A stretch of DNA of 64,000 bases, from contig OX638132.1 in NCBI GenBank assembly GCA_951804985.1, positions 16,907,529 through 16,971,528 of the forward strand, read 5' to 3'. The notes beneath the pieces are model-generated. The model did not search any database, was not told the origin of the DNA, and saw nothing but the letters and a program-made list of their open reading frames with translations. The translations under genes and the position numbers were made by a program. Every line of letters starts with the position of its first letter. The first letter of the stretch is position 1. Below, piece after piece: positions 12,109 to 23,880 of this stretch. The DNA comes from Dryomyza anilis (Eukaryota; Arthropoda; Insecta; Diptera; Dryomyzidae).

Positions 12109-12166
12109 ATGAATTTTAAATTGTCGGCATTATTCATACTCTGTACATGTTTCACACATGTTTCTA
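12109..12166 (+). CDS. modSP: modSP exon 1, signal peptide
   Basis: ATG at 12109 opens a 19-residue hydrophobic leader (MNFKLSALFILCTCFTHVS) typical of a secretion signal. The donor A|GTGAGT at 12167 leaves phase 1. Without splicing the frame runs into TAA within 11 codons. The acceptor at 15769 restores the codon as Thr20 and runs straight into the first LDLa cysteine. Confidence 0.85.
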
Positions 12167-15100
12167 GTGAGTTTCCTACAGATAAAAATTGTATATAACA
12201 TAAGTGATAAAAATTTGAGTGGGCGTAAATTGTAAGTTCTATTGTTTTTAATAAACAATTTAAATTAAAGTAATTTGAATAAAATAAAAATTAAATGAAA
12301 ATAAATTCGAATAAACGGCTACAAGTTAAAATTTGTTCGAGACTTCTAATAATGACTTCCTGTCTTACACCATTTTACGGAGTTATAAATGTGTAATTAA
12401 AGCATTATTTTACACAGAAGAAAACAGGTGCATAAATCCAATTATTAATACATAATTGTTATGAGTTTGGTAATTATGGACTAAGTACATACTGTTGCTA
12501 TTTATCATTTTCTATTTATAATTATTTAGTGTTAGAGTTATGCACCAGATTGTCAATAGATTGTCACGATTTTAAATCGAGAAAAGGTCAACCGCTAAAA
12601 ATGATCTCTATTGGATAAGAAAATAATACGCAAATCGTCAATTTCGAAATTAAATTCAATGGTCGTTTTCAATATTTTTCAACAATAATATAGCGATCAT
12701 ATTATAGTAGAAAATTTATTTTAATATGATAGTATTGCTGCAAAACCAAAATATGGTTGATAAAAACAATGTTATGATTACGATAGGACTGCCACGAACA
12801 AAATATGGTCAATACCTATCATACCAGGATATAGACTGATCATAATATAGTAATTTATTATTTACAACCATATCATTATCACATAATGACATGTTTACTC
12901 TCTCTTACTCACTTTGATGTTGTCAATGCCGGTGAGTAGTCGAGTTTTTCTTTTGTAGTTTAAAACATAATTTTTAAAAATAAATATAAATAACATTAAA
13001 TTCACGTGTTTAATAGAAATGTGTATAACAAATTGCAGTTATCAATCGTATACTCGTGTGCTCGCGTTTTCCATTTCATGACGGTGACGCTGTACTTTAC
13101 GAGAAAGTTCTTGTGCGCGATAAAACACGAACGCATAAAGAGTGTTTGTTGTGTCCGGCCATTACAAGACCAGCGTCGCACACAGTACAGCTTCACTGTG
13201 TTTGCAACCTAAAATTTTGTCTTTAATTAAAAAATATATATATAAAAAATAAAATGTAAATTAAAAATGTAAAAAATCTAGAAATCTAGTAATCGAATTT
13301 TTATAGAATAAAATATTTTATTTTGCAAATTATTTTTAGATTTAATAAAAAATATAAAAAACCAGACATTAATATTTTTTAATAAAAAGTTTTAATTTTT
13401 CCGGAACCCCTTCCATTAATGTTGTAATGGTAGTGTCCGACACCCTCACAGTTGCTGAAGACCACTTTCTTTTAAAGTCTTGAAGGTCTTTGGCCACTTT
13501 TTTTGTTGTATTCATCTCCCTTTTTACTAAAGCCCAGTATCTCTCAATCGGCCTGAGTTCTGGACAGTTTGGTGGATTGGCTTCTCTAGGCACCAAAATC
13601 ACTGCATTTTGTTGGATCCATTCTAAGGCCGTTTTGCTGTAGTGACATGAAGCGAGGTCAGGCCAAAAAAATGTGGACACTTCATGTTGGCGTAAAAATG
13701 GAAGTAATCTCTTTTGCAAGCATTCCTTCACATATATTTCGCTATTAATTGTACCCGATGTCACGAATGAGCTGCCCCTTTTTCCACAACTGCAAATTGC
13801 CTGCCAAACAAGGAATTTCTTTGGGAATTTTGTCATTTTTTTTAATTTGAATTTTTCAGCGACTTTTCCTCGAGAATCGGCTGTATAAAATTCCTGCCCA
13901 GGTAGCTGAGAAAAGTCCGCTAAAACATAAGTTTCGTCGTCCATTATGCAGCAATCGAGTTTTAAAAAAAAAAAATTGGTTCAGCTTTTTAGCTCGTTGT
14001 TTTGCGGTTTCATTCTTGACGGCATTTCTATCCGTAACTTTTTCGACCTTGTACGTCTTCAGCCCAGCTTCTTTCTTAGTCCTGCGCACGAAAGATTCTG
14101 AGCAATCCACCTTTCTCGCCAATTTACTTCCGGATATGCTTGGATCTTTCTTTAAAATATTCACAACCTTCGACTTTTCACGATCATGTGGGCCTTTTTT
14201 TCTTCCTTCCTTTCTTCCGATCAATACTCAGGTCTTCCATAAAGCGGTTGATAATTCGAGAAATGGTCTTAGGGTTAGCCCCTACCTCCTTGGCAATTTT
14301 TTTAAAAGACCAACTAGGTTGTTTTTGAAAAATTTTAATTATATTTTGTCGCACTTCCACTTCGATTGCCATTTTCGCGTTAAATAAATTTTGTATTGAC
14401 TATAACTGACACAAATTATTTTCTGCCATTTAATTCAGAGCTACTATGATCAAATTGTTTTAATTTGAATCTTGCAATAGCACATTATGGAAAGATATGT
14501 AACGGACAATTTAATTCGACGCAGTCCTTATAATATGATCATAATCATAATATGTGATAATCATAATATGATCATAATCATAATATGATCATAATCATAA
14601 TATGATCATAATCATAATATGATCATAATCATAATATGTTCATAATCATAATATGATCATAATCATAATATGATCAATGGTTACATAGGGGCCTTAGTAT
14701 GGTTGTAGAAAATCGTACTATTGTCACTGAGGATCATATTAAACATATTATATGATTGCGTACAACCATAACCCCCAATCATAGTATGATGCCCTTCAAA
14801 TATGAATACCACAACCATGTTTTTTCTGCGTGTATCGAAGTCGGTCGTTCAGAACACAATCGACGTGCTCGATTTCAATTTATCGAGCTGACTGTTCTTC
14901 AGGTTGAGTTCAGATTGCGTTTGACTCAGACAATATTCGGAAATTCGAATCATGTTCAGATCTTTGCTCTGAAATGTTTTACGAAAACATCCAATAGAGA
15001 AATGATGGTATTGAAAAAATATATATTTCTGTTCAGGGTCACACTCTAACTCAATTTACTGATTTAATTTTGATTTTCGGTGAAAATGCATTATTTGAAA

Positions 15101-18100
15101 ATTCATATGACACTGAAAATTATTGTTGAATTTTTAAAAACAAATAACATATAAAATAAAAACCTAGGGTGTTGTTAAAATAATCACTGCTTTGGTATTT
15201 TTAATTCGATTTTACTCGATTATAGTTTGTTGAGAAATGTCATTTCAAATCAATTTTGAAATTATCGATTTGCGTACACAAAGATTGAAAATTTGAGTTT
15301 CAGTGTTAATTTTGTATATTCGGATTACGCTGAAATTTGCGAAATTCAGCGTTCAGCGTCACCTGAATTGCATTCCGTTTGTCCATCTATCTGTCAGTCA
15401 ATCAGCCTTGTCTGTTAAAATCACGATTACAGGAAAACCAGAAAACCTAGAACAATGAAACACCAAACTTAGAGTGCTTATACACCAATGATGTCTGCAA
15501 TGAAAGTTAATTTGATTGGTTGATTGTCACCTGTGATCTGGCCATACCAAATATACTGACATTTAAGGGTAAATTTTCTGTATTTAGTCTATACTACGTA
15601 TAATATTAACGAAATGTAAATCTTGCTGTGCTCCATCGACATAATAAGAAAAAAATTAGGATTTTTAGCTTTATTAAGATTTTAGATATTTAGTTAACAA
15701 TCTCGATTTTATGTAACTTCCTTATAATTACATCCATTAATTACATTAATTATTTTCCAATAATTATAGCTTGCGATGATGAACAATGGACTTGTGATAA
15801 TGGCCAATGTATTTCCGAAACCTTGAAATGTGACGGCGTTCCGATGGACTGTTCCGATGGATCTGATGAAATAGCCAAAACTTGTTTGAATGTACCATGT
15901 CCCGAATACGCCTTTAGCTGTACATATGGAGCATGCATACCAGGCTCACTGCAATGCGATAACGATACAAACTGCGCCGATAAATCCGATGAAAATCCCG
16001 AATTGTGTGCAAAAGATGATGATGAACGCAGACAAATTGAGCTAAAACGAACTGGCTATTGTAGGTGAGCTCAATAAATAGCAACTTGCTACACTTAATA
16101 CTATTTTACAAATATTGTTAGTGATGACTATGAACAGTGCACCTCGGGTGAATGCATAGACAAAACTATGCTTTGCAATGGCGACATTGATTGCGCGGAT
16201 AAATATGACGAGTCGACGGAAAGATGCACGCCCTTCCCATGTCAAGAGTATTCATTTCGTTGTGGCTATGGTGCATGCATCTCGAAAAATCTTACATGTG
16301 ATGGTGTCGTGCACTGTCATGATGGCTCCGATGAGGCGGTTATTGTTTGCGGCACGAATCATACAATTTACAATAACGAAGTTCACATACCTAAAACTGG
16401 AACTATGTGCTCGCTGCCATTCGATGAACATCTGATTGCAAGACACTTTCCAAATCGAAACAAAATATTGACTGGCCCAAATGTGGGCATTAATACAAAC
16501 GTTAAATTTCAATGCCGGAATTCATATGCATTGGTGGGAGTAGATGAAAATACTTGCGGTAAAACAGGATGGAAGAATGAACTGCCACAATGCAGAAGTA
16601 AGTATTTCGAGCATGTTCCAGCTTTCAAACGCATTGCGTTCAAATTTCATAAGAAAATTTGTAAATAAACGTTTTTGAATTCGATGTCAAGTCACAGTAC
16701 AAATCACTGTTTTGCTATTGAATTCAATTCGTTTGTTTTGACTTGAGCGATTTGAATTCATTTGGAAAACAATATTTTAAATTCAAAACCATTTATTTAC
16801 AAATATCATATGAAATTCGATCGAAAGCTGGAACATGATCTTTTAACTTACATTTTTATTTCAACTAATACTACACAGAATATGACTTTATTCATAAATA
16901 TTATGAATTTTTCTTCCGGGTTTTCGTTGGGTAAGCCCTATTAGAGAAAATATGATCATTGCCTTTGCATGCCCATATAATGCTAACCATACCAGGGTTT
17001 ACATTATCTAAATAGTTAATGTTCCTGATCAGAGCTACATTATTTGTTCCTCATAACGAAATAAGCATCATGCAATGATCGAGATTTAATGAGAAAAAAC
17101 CTATTATGCTCGGGCTCTGACAAGTCAATTGTTGGGTAAATAATAAAATGGGGAATTGTCCGATTAGTACATCATGTGTACTGACCTCAGGCCATGATCA
17201 TCATGGCCTGAGGTCAGTACACGATCAGAACACTGCATTACAAGGACATTATGGGCCTTGTCATATCCCGATCATCTCAAATAATGACATGATCACTTCC
17301 TGACATGATCACTTCTACTACGGCTTTGATGCCATCGTTCATTAAATGACATATTGATGAATGCATTTATTAAATATATGAAGTTAGTCATACTATCTAA
17401 CATGATAGTGAAAAACGAAATATTCAATACAATGAATTGGAATTGTCATTTTGATGAATTTATATTATATCTATGAATAATAAAATTTTGTTTGTAGATT
17501 GTACATAATTTTTATGTATGTAATAGTTAATATTATAAATATTGTTGAACAAAACATTTTTTATGAATTTTTCATAAAAAATAAAAATTAAAAATGTTAA
17601 TGAAAATAAAATGTATATTAAAAAAAATCCGAAATTTTTGTTTTCGAAAAAAAAATTATCTATAAAAAAAATTATTTTCAAAAAAAATATATATATATTT
17701 TTTTTAAAATATATATATATTTTTTTAATATTTTTTCTAAATATAACTATTTATTTGAAAACATTTTACTAATTTATGCATTTCGAGCAAGCATTTTACT
17801 TGTGAACTGAGAACTTCTCATTCATAAAATCAGACCTGTCCATGTTTTGTTATCGATAACATTCGATGACATTCAATCACATTTTAACTCAAATAATTAT
17901 AAACGGCAATTTCGAAACTGTTGAGATCGCTGAATATAGCCAATGTAAATCGGGCATTATTTATAAAATAAAACATTTAAAGTTTTAACGCAACTCGTCT
18001 GGCAACACCGCTTACTCGTTGCATACATACAAAAAATGAGCACCATGTTTATACAATTTGGCCTTGTACTTTTATGAGTATGAGAAAAAGATAAAATGCG

Positions 18101-21100
18101 TAATGCTACTCCCTCGTGAGGACAAAAATAAATGAGTTGAAAACAGCACTCATGAGTAGTAAAGTTTTTACTCTCCGATGATTATCCATTTATGAGTAAA
18201 GAGTAAGTCGGATTTTTTTCTCTTACTCACTCATGTCGTGTGTTGTAAAATTAAATGTGTGCTTTCTCACTTATGCGGATTATGCATGAGTGAGTCATTA
18301 TGTATATTCATTTATGTGACTTTCCGAACTCTGCTGGGAAGTATGGCAAAAAATGAACGATAAATAAATATTTTGATTCAAATTTGGTTTGATGAACAGA
18401 ATTCTTCAATATGATGTACAAATATAATGTATTTTATGTATTTATTCATTAATATGATGAAACTTATTCTTCATCATATTGAAGAACACTTTTCGACAGT
18501 TACCATGCGTTCATCATATTGATGATCACATTCATAACATTAATGTCGTTAGTCATTAATATTATGAATTGTTTTTCATTACAATGAATCATGGTTGAAT
18601 TTCATCAATATTATGTACATTTTTTTGTGTAAACAACAGCTATTCTCCAGTCACTACTATTTTTGTATTTTGTAAAATGAAATTTTTCTTTGGTTAGATT
18701 AACGAGATTTGCAATGCTTTTCAAAAGGTGGTCACATTTATTTGTAAATATCTCACGTTCTAAATAAGTCATATGGTAAAGGGTTATATCAATTGAAAGG
18801 TATATACAATTTTAAATTGCAACAACAACAATTTTAAATTGCTTTACTAGTTTAAGAGAACTACATAGGAGAACTTGAAAAAAGATTTTTTTTCAACAAA
18901 AATTTAAATCAAAAATGCATTTAGAAAATTGGCAAAAATCTAAAAAGTCGGATGATACACAGTTTGTAATATTCCAAAATTAGTCCACATTTTTTTGAAG
19001 AAATTGTTATATAAATGATAAAAATAAATGGATAAGATTTGTGGATTCAAAATGTTATGTAATAGCATTATAATTGAGTACTATATATGTAAATAGCATA
19101 CAAATAAAAAAAGAAAAATTGTGGGCACATCAGGCCAATTTTTGAACACGTATTAATAGATGATTGGTTATAATTAATTTTAAATTTTATAACTTTATCA
19201 TGAATGCCAGATACCAGATATGTGAGCCTAGAAAGTAAAATCTTGTACAGGATGTGGTTGAATACGTTGACTATTTTAACTCATTTTCGAAGTTAGAATT
19301 AATTTTCTACTAAAATACGTTGAATCTAAATTTGATCGCATTTGAAATAGTATTTTTCAAGTTATTGTGCGCACAGAGAGATGGACATGTCACTGAGAGA
19401 CGGACATGTCTAAATCGATACGGCTAATAATTGTAAATTGTGAAGAATCTGGGTTTTTAATTTTTTTACAATATTTAATCATCAATATATAATCAAAATT
19501 GTATTTATTTTTCTTTGTACATTCTTCGTATTTGGTACTGTAAAAACTCTGCAGCCTATATGGAGCAAATGTATTGGCAACAGTTTTTTGCTTTCTTCGA
19601 ATATTAAAGAAAACAAAAGAAGCTTGAAAATGTAACTTAGGCAGGAAAATATCGCTGACTGTCTGTAAAGTTATATAGAATTGATGGCATATTTTCAAAT
19701 TTTCGTTCTACCTAAATTTGAATGACAACAAAAAGGCGGTAACCAACATATCAATTGATTACGGATCGAATGAAAACTCATTAAAACTTAGATGAGTCAG
19801 CAATTTAGCCGAATTCATTCTCACACACTATTTTTAATATAATGCAAAAGTTATAAATTTGTTTGAAATCTTTCTTATTTATTAACTATTATCATTACTT
19901 ATTCTCTATATATGAATATGACCAGAGTTCTGCAACACAACTAAATTGCTCGGAAAATCTACAGTCCTGACATGTAGAGAGTGTAAAAATGATATGGCTT
20001 TTGCCGGTGTTGAAGCGATAATTGAGTGCAACACTGGTTTCACCCATATACAACAGACGAGGCAGATACTGAAATGTCAAAGTGATGGTTCATGGACTCC
20101 GGATCGAAGGACATGCATTATGGATTGCGGAATTATTGAAAAAGATCTGACGCCATATGCATTGAATAGTATATCTATCAAAGCTTCCGTGGCACCGTGG
20201 AATGCGGCCATTTATTCTATTACTAATGAGAACTATTACGAATACATTTGCGGCGGTACGATTGTTTCGTTAACATGGATTTTGACAGGTGCGAAGATTT
20301 ACATATTTCTCATATCACATACATAGCTAAATTATTGAAGTAAAATTAATACACCGAAAAAAAAACTTATTAAAAATAAACAAACATTTCTTTAAAATAA
20401 ATGCATATCGTCACCTCATGAAACTATTGTCGTATGTGAAAATAATTACGATTTTAAGGTTTGATTGCGGTTCTATACTTTAAAGAAGAAGCTTTCGATT
20501 TTTTTATCACTTTTACGATATCTTCTAAAGTTTCCGAGGTATTGAGTGTAGATTTTATCGTATGAGCAAGATCACAAACGGTGATTTCCCACAAACTCGA
20601 ATGTAACATACGAAAAATCTTTTAATCAAGCGACGATATGTATTTGATATACATTCAAAAGTAAATATATTTGTTTTTACTACATTTATGTAGTTGTTTT
20701 TGTATGGAAAAGAACTTCATAATTCTACCACATTTCTAAACATAATTTGAATACATTTGGATTAAAATAACAACATATTGTCTTTTTTGTACGTCCTGAA
20801 ATATGCAGTACATACTTAATAACTGCATATGTATTTATTATTACTACATTCTGTATTAATAATAAATACATATGCATATACTACAATGATTTTCCTGATG
20901 ATGATGATAAAATCGTCACTAAGCATCATCAGTTCTGACAAGCACTAAGTGTTGTTTTTCAGTAGTACCACATATGAATAATATGCGTGCCAATACCTCA
21001 CAATCAGATAATTATGTGTCTTTCGTAGAATTTTCAATTTGTTTTTATTTTCAAAACCAACCAGATTCAGCGATGCACCCAATGAGTTGGCATCACTACA

Positions 21101-23114
21101 CCGAACAAAATACTGTATTTAAAATAAAATAAATATAACAAAAATATGTATTTGAATTACATCCAAAAGCAAATGATTAATAATAATAGAGAAACATATT
21201 AGTTGTTTCAGTATGTTTGCATTTAGCACGCACGACGTGAACCCCTGATGAATTGAAAATCTCTCATGCGAAAAGGTTCGAACCTCTGGGCTTTTTTGAC
21301 ATACATTTTTATTGGTATAAGATAAAGTAGTAGTGTAAAGGCATTGATTGTTTTTTTTTAAAGCTCCTATCGATTGGCATCATTATCTAAAAACATTATA
21401 CAAAAAATGTTCACAAATTCGAAAAATTATTTTTAAATAATGATGTCAATTGATAGGTGCTTTCAAAATAAACAATGAATTGCTTTACTGTACTATTTTA
21501 TTTTCTACCAATAAAAAGTTATGACGAAAAAATGAAAAGATTCGCCCTTTTGGCATGACAAGATTTTCAATTTTTCGAATTTCGCATTCTTTTCGTTCTT
21601 TTTGCCATAACTTTTACTGGTACATGATTAAATAGTAGTGTAGAGGCATGAAATGATTATTTTTAAAGCAGCTATCGATTGACATGATTATTTAAAAATA
21701 CTTTGCCAAACATTTTTCTAGCAAATAACAAAAATTCGAAACATTATTTTTAAATAATCATGTCAATTGATAGGTGCTTTCAAAACAAACCATTAATTGT
21801 TTTACCGTACTATTTTATCTTGTACCAATAAAAAGTTATGGGAAAAAAACAAAAAGAAAGCAAAATTCGAAAAATTGAAAATTTTGACATGCCAAAAGGG
21901 CGAATCTTTTCGTTTTTTTGCGATAACTTTTTATTCGTACAAGATAAAATAGTACTGTAAAGCAAATTATTGTTTATTTTGAAAGCACCTATCAATTGCC
22001 AATAAATAGTTTTTTTAAATGACAATTAATAGTTTTTTTAATTAAACACGATTTATGGTTAAGTTGACAGATAATGATAGACAATATATTAATGTTTACA
22101 TATCAAATTATGTTATTAAAATGTGACCAAAAATAAATTCAATTTCGATTAATATTTAACGTAATTCTTCATTGCTAATACATGTATGGTTATTTCGTAT
22201 TACTTTTTAATTACATTCAAATACATTAAATCTAATTTAATTTATCCGTATATAAACTGCTTCCATTTTCTATTTTTCCTGCGTAAAATTTTGTCTGAGA
22301 TTGCTCAGAATGATGAATTTTACAATCAAGGATCTATCTGCATTTATAATTGTCATATGTACTTATTAATTAGTACTTATTAATTAGTTATTAACTGCTT
22401 TAAACACCTTTAATTATTTTTTAGCTGCTCATTGTTTTGGAAATAATACACTCATAAATAAAACACTCTACAAAGTAGGTGTCGGCAAACAAATCCGTGC
22501 TTACAATCAAACAGATCCAGGTTCACATATATATAATATAAAAAATATTACATTACACGAGTAAGTTGAACACATTATGCAACAAATACAACTAATACAA
22601 ATGTGATCTATACTAATCAAACAGAAAATTCATTTTGTCCAATCTGGCAAATGATATTGCTATGGTACAAATAGATGGTGTTATGATGTTCAGCAAGACT
22701 GTGAAGCCAATTTGTTTGCGCCATGAAATACAAGCGAATCAATATATTTCCGATGGGTTAGAAGGAACATTTTCGAGTTTTGGCACGACAAACAACCATA
22801 AGCTGGCCGAAACGCTGCAAATGGTCAAGATGATATCTGTCAGTCACAATCAATGTGGGAAAGAACTAAATATAACGTTGTCGCCCGACCACTTCTGCTT
22901 GAATTCGACTCAAAATCAAATTGCTTGCAAAGGTGACAGTGGCAGTGGATTTGTAATCGAAAGTAATGGAAAATATTATCTTCGTGGTGTCGTCAGTCAC
23001 GCGAAAAATCAAAATATTGATTGTGCCAGCGATACACTTCTTGTAATGACAAATATACTGTATAATGCAGAATTCATATTAGATTGTCATAAGGATGATG
23101 ATATTTTATTATGA
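12109..23114 (+). CDS. modSP: Modular serine protease (ModSP), Toll-pathway initiator, six exons
   Basis: Joined CDS 12109-12166, 15770-16064, 16122-16597, 19926-20288, 22425-22560, 22625-23114: 1818 bases, 605 residues plus TGA. Every junction is GT-AG and phase-compatible (1,2,1,1,2). Domain order is signal peptide (about 1-19), LDLa 21-58, 63-99, 117-153 and 158-194, CCP/sushi 214-275, a second six-cysteine-type module 279-340, then a chymotrypsin-fold protease from about 358 with His400 (TAAHC), Asp453 (NDIAMV) and Ser548 (GDSGSG). Drosophila ModSP has this architecture. There, the secreted haemolymph zymogen links peptidoglycan/glucan recognition (PGRP-SA/GNBP1, GNBP3) to the protease Grass and on to Spätzle/Toll. 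The residues before Ser548 (IACKGDS) lack the Asp189 of trypsin, so trypsin-like specificity is not expected, as in ModSP/HP14. A lectin-free serine protease of another Toll cascade is the only alternative I considered, and the four LDLa domains argue against it. Confidence 0.92.
13369..14372 (-). pseudogene. Tc1/mariner-type transposase remnant, DD37E-like spacing
   Basis: Three frames cover one transposase. The start at 14372 reads MAIEVEVRQNIIKIFQKQPS, a helix-turn-helix DNA-binding region (about 40 residues). The frame at 14224-13856 continues the second HTH. The frame at 13944-13369 holds the catalytic part: an MDDETYV start-like first Asp, PDLASCHY (second Asp) and PELRPIERYWA (Glu). 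I count 37 residues between the second Asp and the Glu, the spacing of the DD37E group known mainly from mosquitoes. Frame changes fall near 14200 (T/C-rich run) and near 13962-13975 (13-base A run). The copy is therefore inactive, or has sequencing errors in homopolymers. I could not define its TIRs. It sits antisense inside modSP intron 1. Confidence 0.82.
14530..14676. repeat. 17-bp minisatellite (AATATGATCATAATCAT)n
   Basis: About eight head-to-tail copies of AATATGATCATAATCAT, with one shortened copy (TATGTGATAATCAT) and one T-for-A change (ATATGTTCATAAT). The unit contains the palindrome ATGATCAT. It lies just beyond the 5' side of the transposase remnant. Confidence 0.9.
15350..15610 (+). 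repeat. mini-me-like element, old copy
   Basis: A decayed GTCY block (TTTGTCCATCTATCTGTCAG), then CTGTTAAAATCACGATTACA, GATTGTCACCTGTGATCTGG and CATACCAAATATACTGACAT follow the order seen in the 44763 copy. It lies 160 bp before modSP exon 2. Confidence 0.6.
15770..16064 (+). CDS. modSP: modSP exon 2, LDLa domains 1 and 2
   Basis: Encodes residues 20-118. Each LDLa domain has six cysteines and the acidic calcium-binding signature (CSDGSDE in the first, CADKSDE in the second). A charged linker (DDDERRQIELKR) follows. The acceptor is AATTATAG at 15769 and the donor GTGAGC at 16065, phase 2. Confidence 0.93.
16122..16597 (+). CDS. modSP: modSP exon 3, LDLa domains 3-4 and CCP
   Basis: Follows a 57-bp intron (16065-16121) and encodes residues 118-277. 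LDLa 3 ends CADKYDESTERC and LDLa 4 has CHDGSDE. A CCP/sushi-like module (Cys214 to Cys275) ends GWKNELPQC. The donor is A|GTAAGT at 16598, phase 1. Unspliced, the frame continues only 23 more codons. Confidence 0.93.
17176..17222. repeat. Perfect 22-bp inverted repeat with 3-base loop
   Basis: The left arm GTGTACTGACCTCAGGCCAT plus GA (17176-17197) and its exact complement (17201-17222) are separated by TCA. It is much more GC-rich than its surroundings and has no mismatches. Confidence 0.95.
18360..18620. repeat. Inverted ATATTGAAGAA/TTCTTCAATAT repeats
   Basis: ATTCTTCAATATGATG (about 18400) and CATCATATTGAAGAAC (about 18472) are inverted, with further GTTCATCATATTGATGATCA and AATATTATGAATTG words around them. 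The pattern suggests a small foldback element, but I cannot set its borders. Confidence 0.4.
19926..20288 (+). CDS. modSP: modSP exon 4, second cysteine module and protease start
   Basis: Encodes residues 277-398. The acceptor is ACCAG at 19925. The frame from exon 3 gives Lys277-Phe-Cys279. Residues 279-340 form a second, atypical CCP-like region matching the extra module of ModSP proteins. From Cys344 the protease part begins, with APWNAAIY and ICGGTIVSLTWILT. The donor ACAG|GTGCGA splits the TAAHC motif (phase 1). GTGCGA is a weak donor, but exon 5 completes the motif exactly. Confidence 0.9.
20289..22424 (+). other. modSP: modSP intron 4 (2.1 kb)
   Basis: GTGCGA...TTTTAG. Mostly AT-rich. 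It holds ACACCGAA-ended sequence near 20350 and 21098 and the foldback array at 21270-22010. Small frames on either strand show no domain. Confidence 0.7.
21270..22010. repeat. Second foldback array of the GCCAAAAGGGCGAATC family
   Basis: Three arms alternate in orientation: plus at 21280-21390, minus at 21440-21560, then plus/minus again at 21590-21900 and a further plus arm after 21890. Each arm runs GATTCGCCCTTTTGGCATG, then CGTTTTTTTGC-GATAACTTT, GGTACAAGATAAAATAGT and ATCAATTGATAGG-type words. Arms of about 140 bp meet near a TTTGCCAAACATTTTT-like centre, so each pair forms a roughly 290-bp palindrome. Confidence 0.7.
22425..22560 (+). CDS. modSP: modSP exon 5, catalytic histidine
   Basis: Encodes residues 398-443. 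The first bases complete T-A-A-H-C-F with the catalytic His400. Three N-glycosylation sequons (NNT, NKT, NQT) follow. The donor is CACGA|GTAAGT (phase 2). The acceptor is TTTTTTAG at 22424. Confidence 0.92.
22625..23114 (+). CDS. modSP: modSP exon 6, catalytic Asp and Ser, stop
   Basis: Follows a 64-bp intron (22561-22624) and encodes residues 443-605. Asp453 lies in LANDIAMVQ. Ser548 lies in ACKGDSGSGF, with Ser in place of the second Gly of the usual GDSGGP. The exon ends with TGA at 23112-23114. Confidence 0.93.
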
Positions 23115-23395
23115 TTGACTTTATGAAAAATAGGGATCCACTACGATCTAAGGACGGTTTAGGATAATTCCGGGTCGATGCTCATAAATCCATGTTTGGG
23201 GTACCTAATTGTAATTTCGTCTATCGTGTATTGTAAGCCGAATCACTCTTAAACCGTTAAAAATCGAATAATGTATAAGAAAGTATAATATTTGTTACAA
23301 TGTGTAATTAGTACCGAAAATTCCAGACGTCTATATTGTATGTTAGATGTTAGATTTATATACATCCAATTATTGAAATTCATTAATTTAAATGT

Positions 23396-23428
23396 AAAAT
23401 AAAATAAAAATGTTTGAAATAAAATTGG
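23396..23428 (+). terminator. modSP: modSP polyadenylation signals
   Basis: AATAAA-type signals cluster here (AAAATAAAATAAAAATG and GAAATAAAATTGG), about 285-310 bp after the stop, and a GT/T-rich stretch (GGTTGTTTATTGTTTTTC) follows. That is a usual layout for 3' end formation. Confidence 0.55.
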
Positions 23429-23534
23429 TTGTTTATTGTTTTTCTCGGTGTAAAATTTAAATAATACAATATTTTAATTATGAAAGTTTTAGACAGTCTA
23501 AATCGATATAAATTTACGAATTGTGAAAACAACT

Positions 23535-23880
23535 ACAAACCTGCAATCGCTAAATAATTCCCTTTCAGTTGATACCCATATTTACAAATGGGTAGGTGTA
23601 CAGAATTCAGTTTTTTTTTTTTTGAGGAACCACCAGTCGGTTCACGAGAATACATTATTTTCATATATTTGAGCATGAATTCAATATATATTTCAGCAAA
23701 AAAATTCACTTAAGTAAAATTCATCTGTAGATGTAAATTTTATATAAGGTACTTGAACATAAAAGGTCGGTTTACAGGTCACAATTGACTGTTCATGTCA
23801 ATTTTCTTGTTCAGGCAGCATACATATATGAGTAATCTAAATTAGAAGACAGTCAGATGGACAGTTGTGTAAAAATAAAA
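23535..23880 (-). repeat. mini-me-like element, minus orientation
   Basis: GAAAACAACTACAAACCTGC, TGATACCCATATTTACAAAT, GGGTAGGTGTAC and ACCACCAGTCGGTTCACGAG match the reverse complement of the 44763 copy in order. It ends in a decayed GTCY block (AGACAGTCAGATGGACAG, about 23847). It lies just past the modSP 3' end. Confidence 0.7.

Larger units (their letters stand above)
12167..15769 (+). other. modSP: modSP intron 1 (3.6 kb), filled with repeats
   Basis: GTGAGT...TTATAG intron, phase 1. Besides the transposon, minisatellite and mini-me copy listed separately, it holds blocks at 12700-12930 and 14410-14830 sharing AATATG-, TATGGTTG- and GATCATA-type words. These flank the transposase remnant and may be an unclassified element that it jumped into. 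A 13002-13212 stretch with higher GC has overlapping frames on both strands but no recognisable product. Confidence 0.7.
16598..19925 (+). other. modSP: modSP intron 3 (3.3 kb), repeat-rich
   Basis: GTAAGT...GACCAG. It contains the perfect hairpin at 17176-17222, AT microsatellite-like tracts at 17650-17730, and a 17340-18620 region with many inverted words such as CATCATATTGAAGAAC and GTTCATCATATTGATG and ACTCATGAGT (18000-18300). The minus-strand frame at 19698-19390 (102 codons) has no recognisable domain. Confidence 0.65.

Noticed and set aside
13002..13212. Overlapping frames on both strands in modSP intron 1 as a small gene or exon
   Set aside because: No domain and phases do not help join modSP exons 1 and 2, which fit directly.
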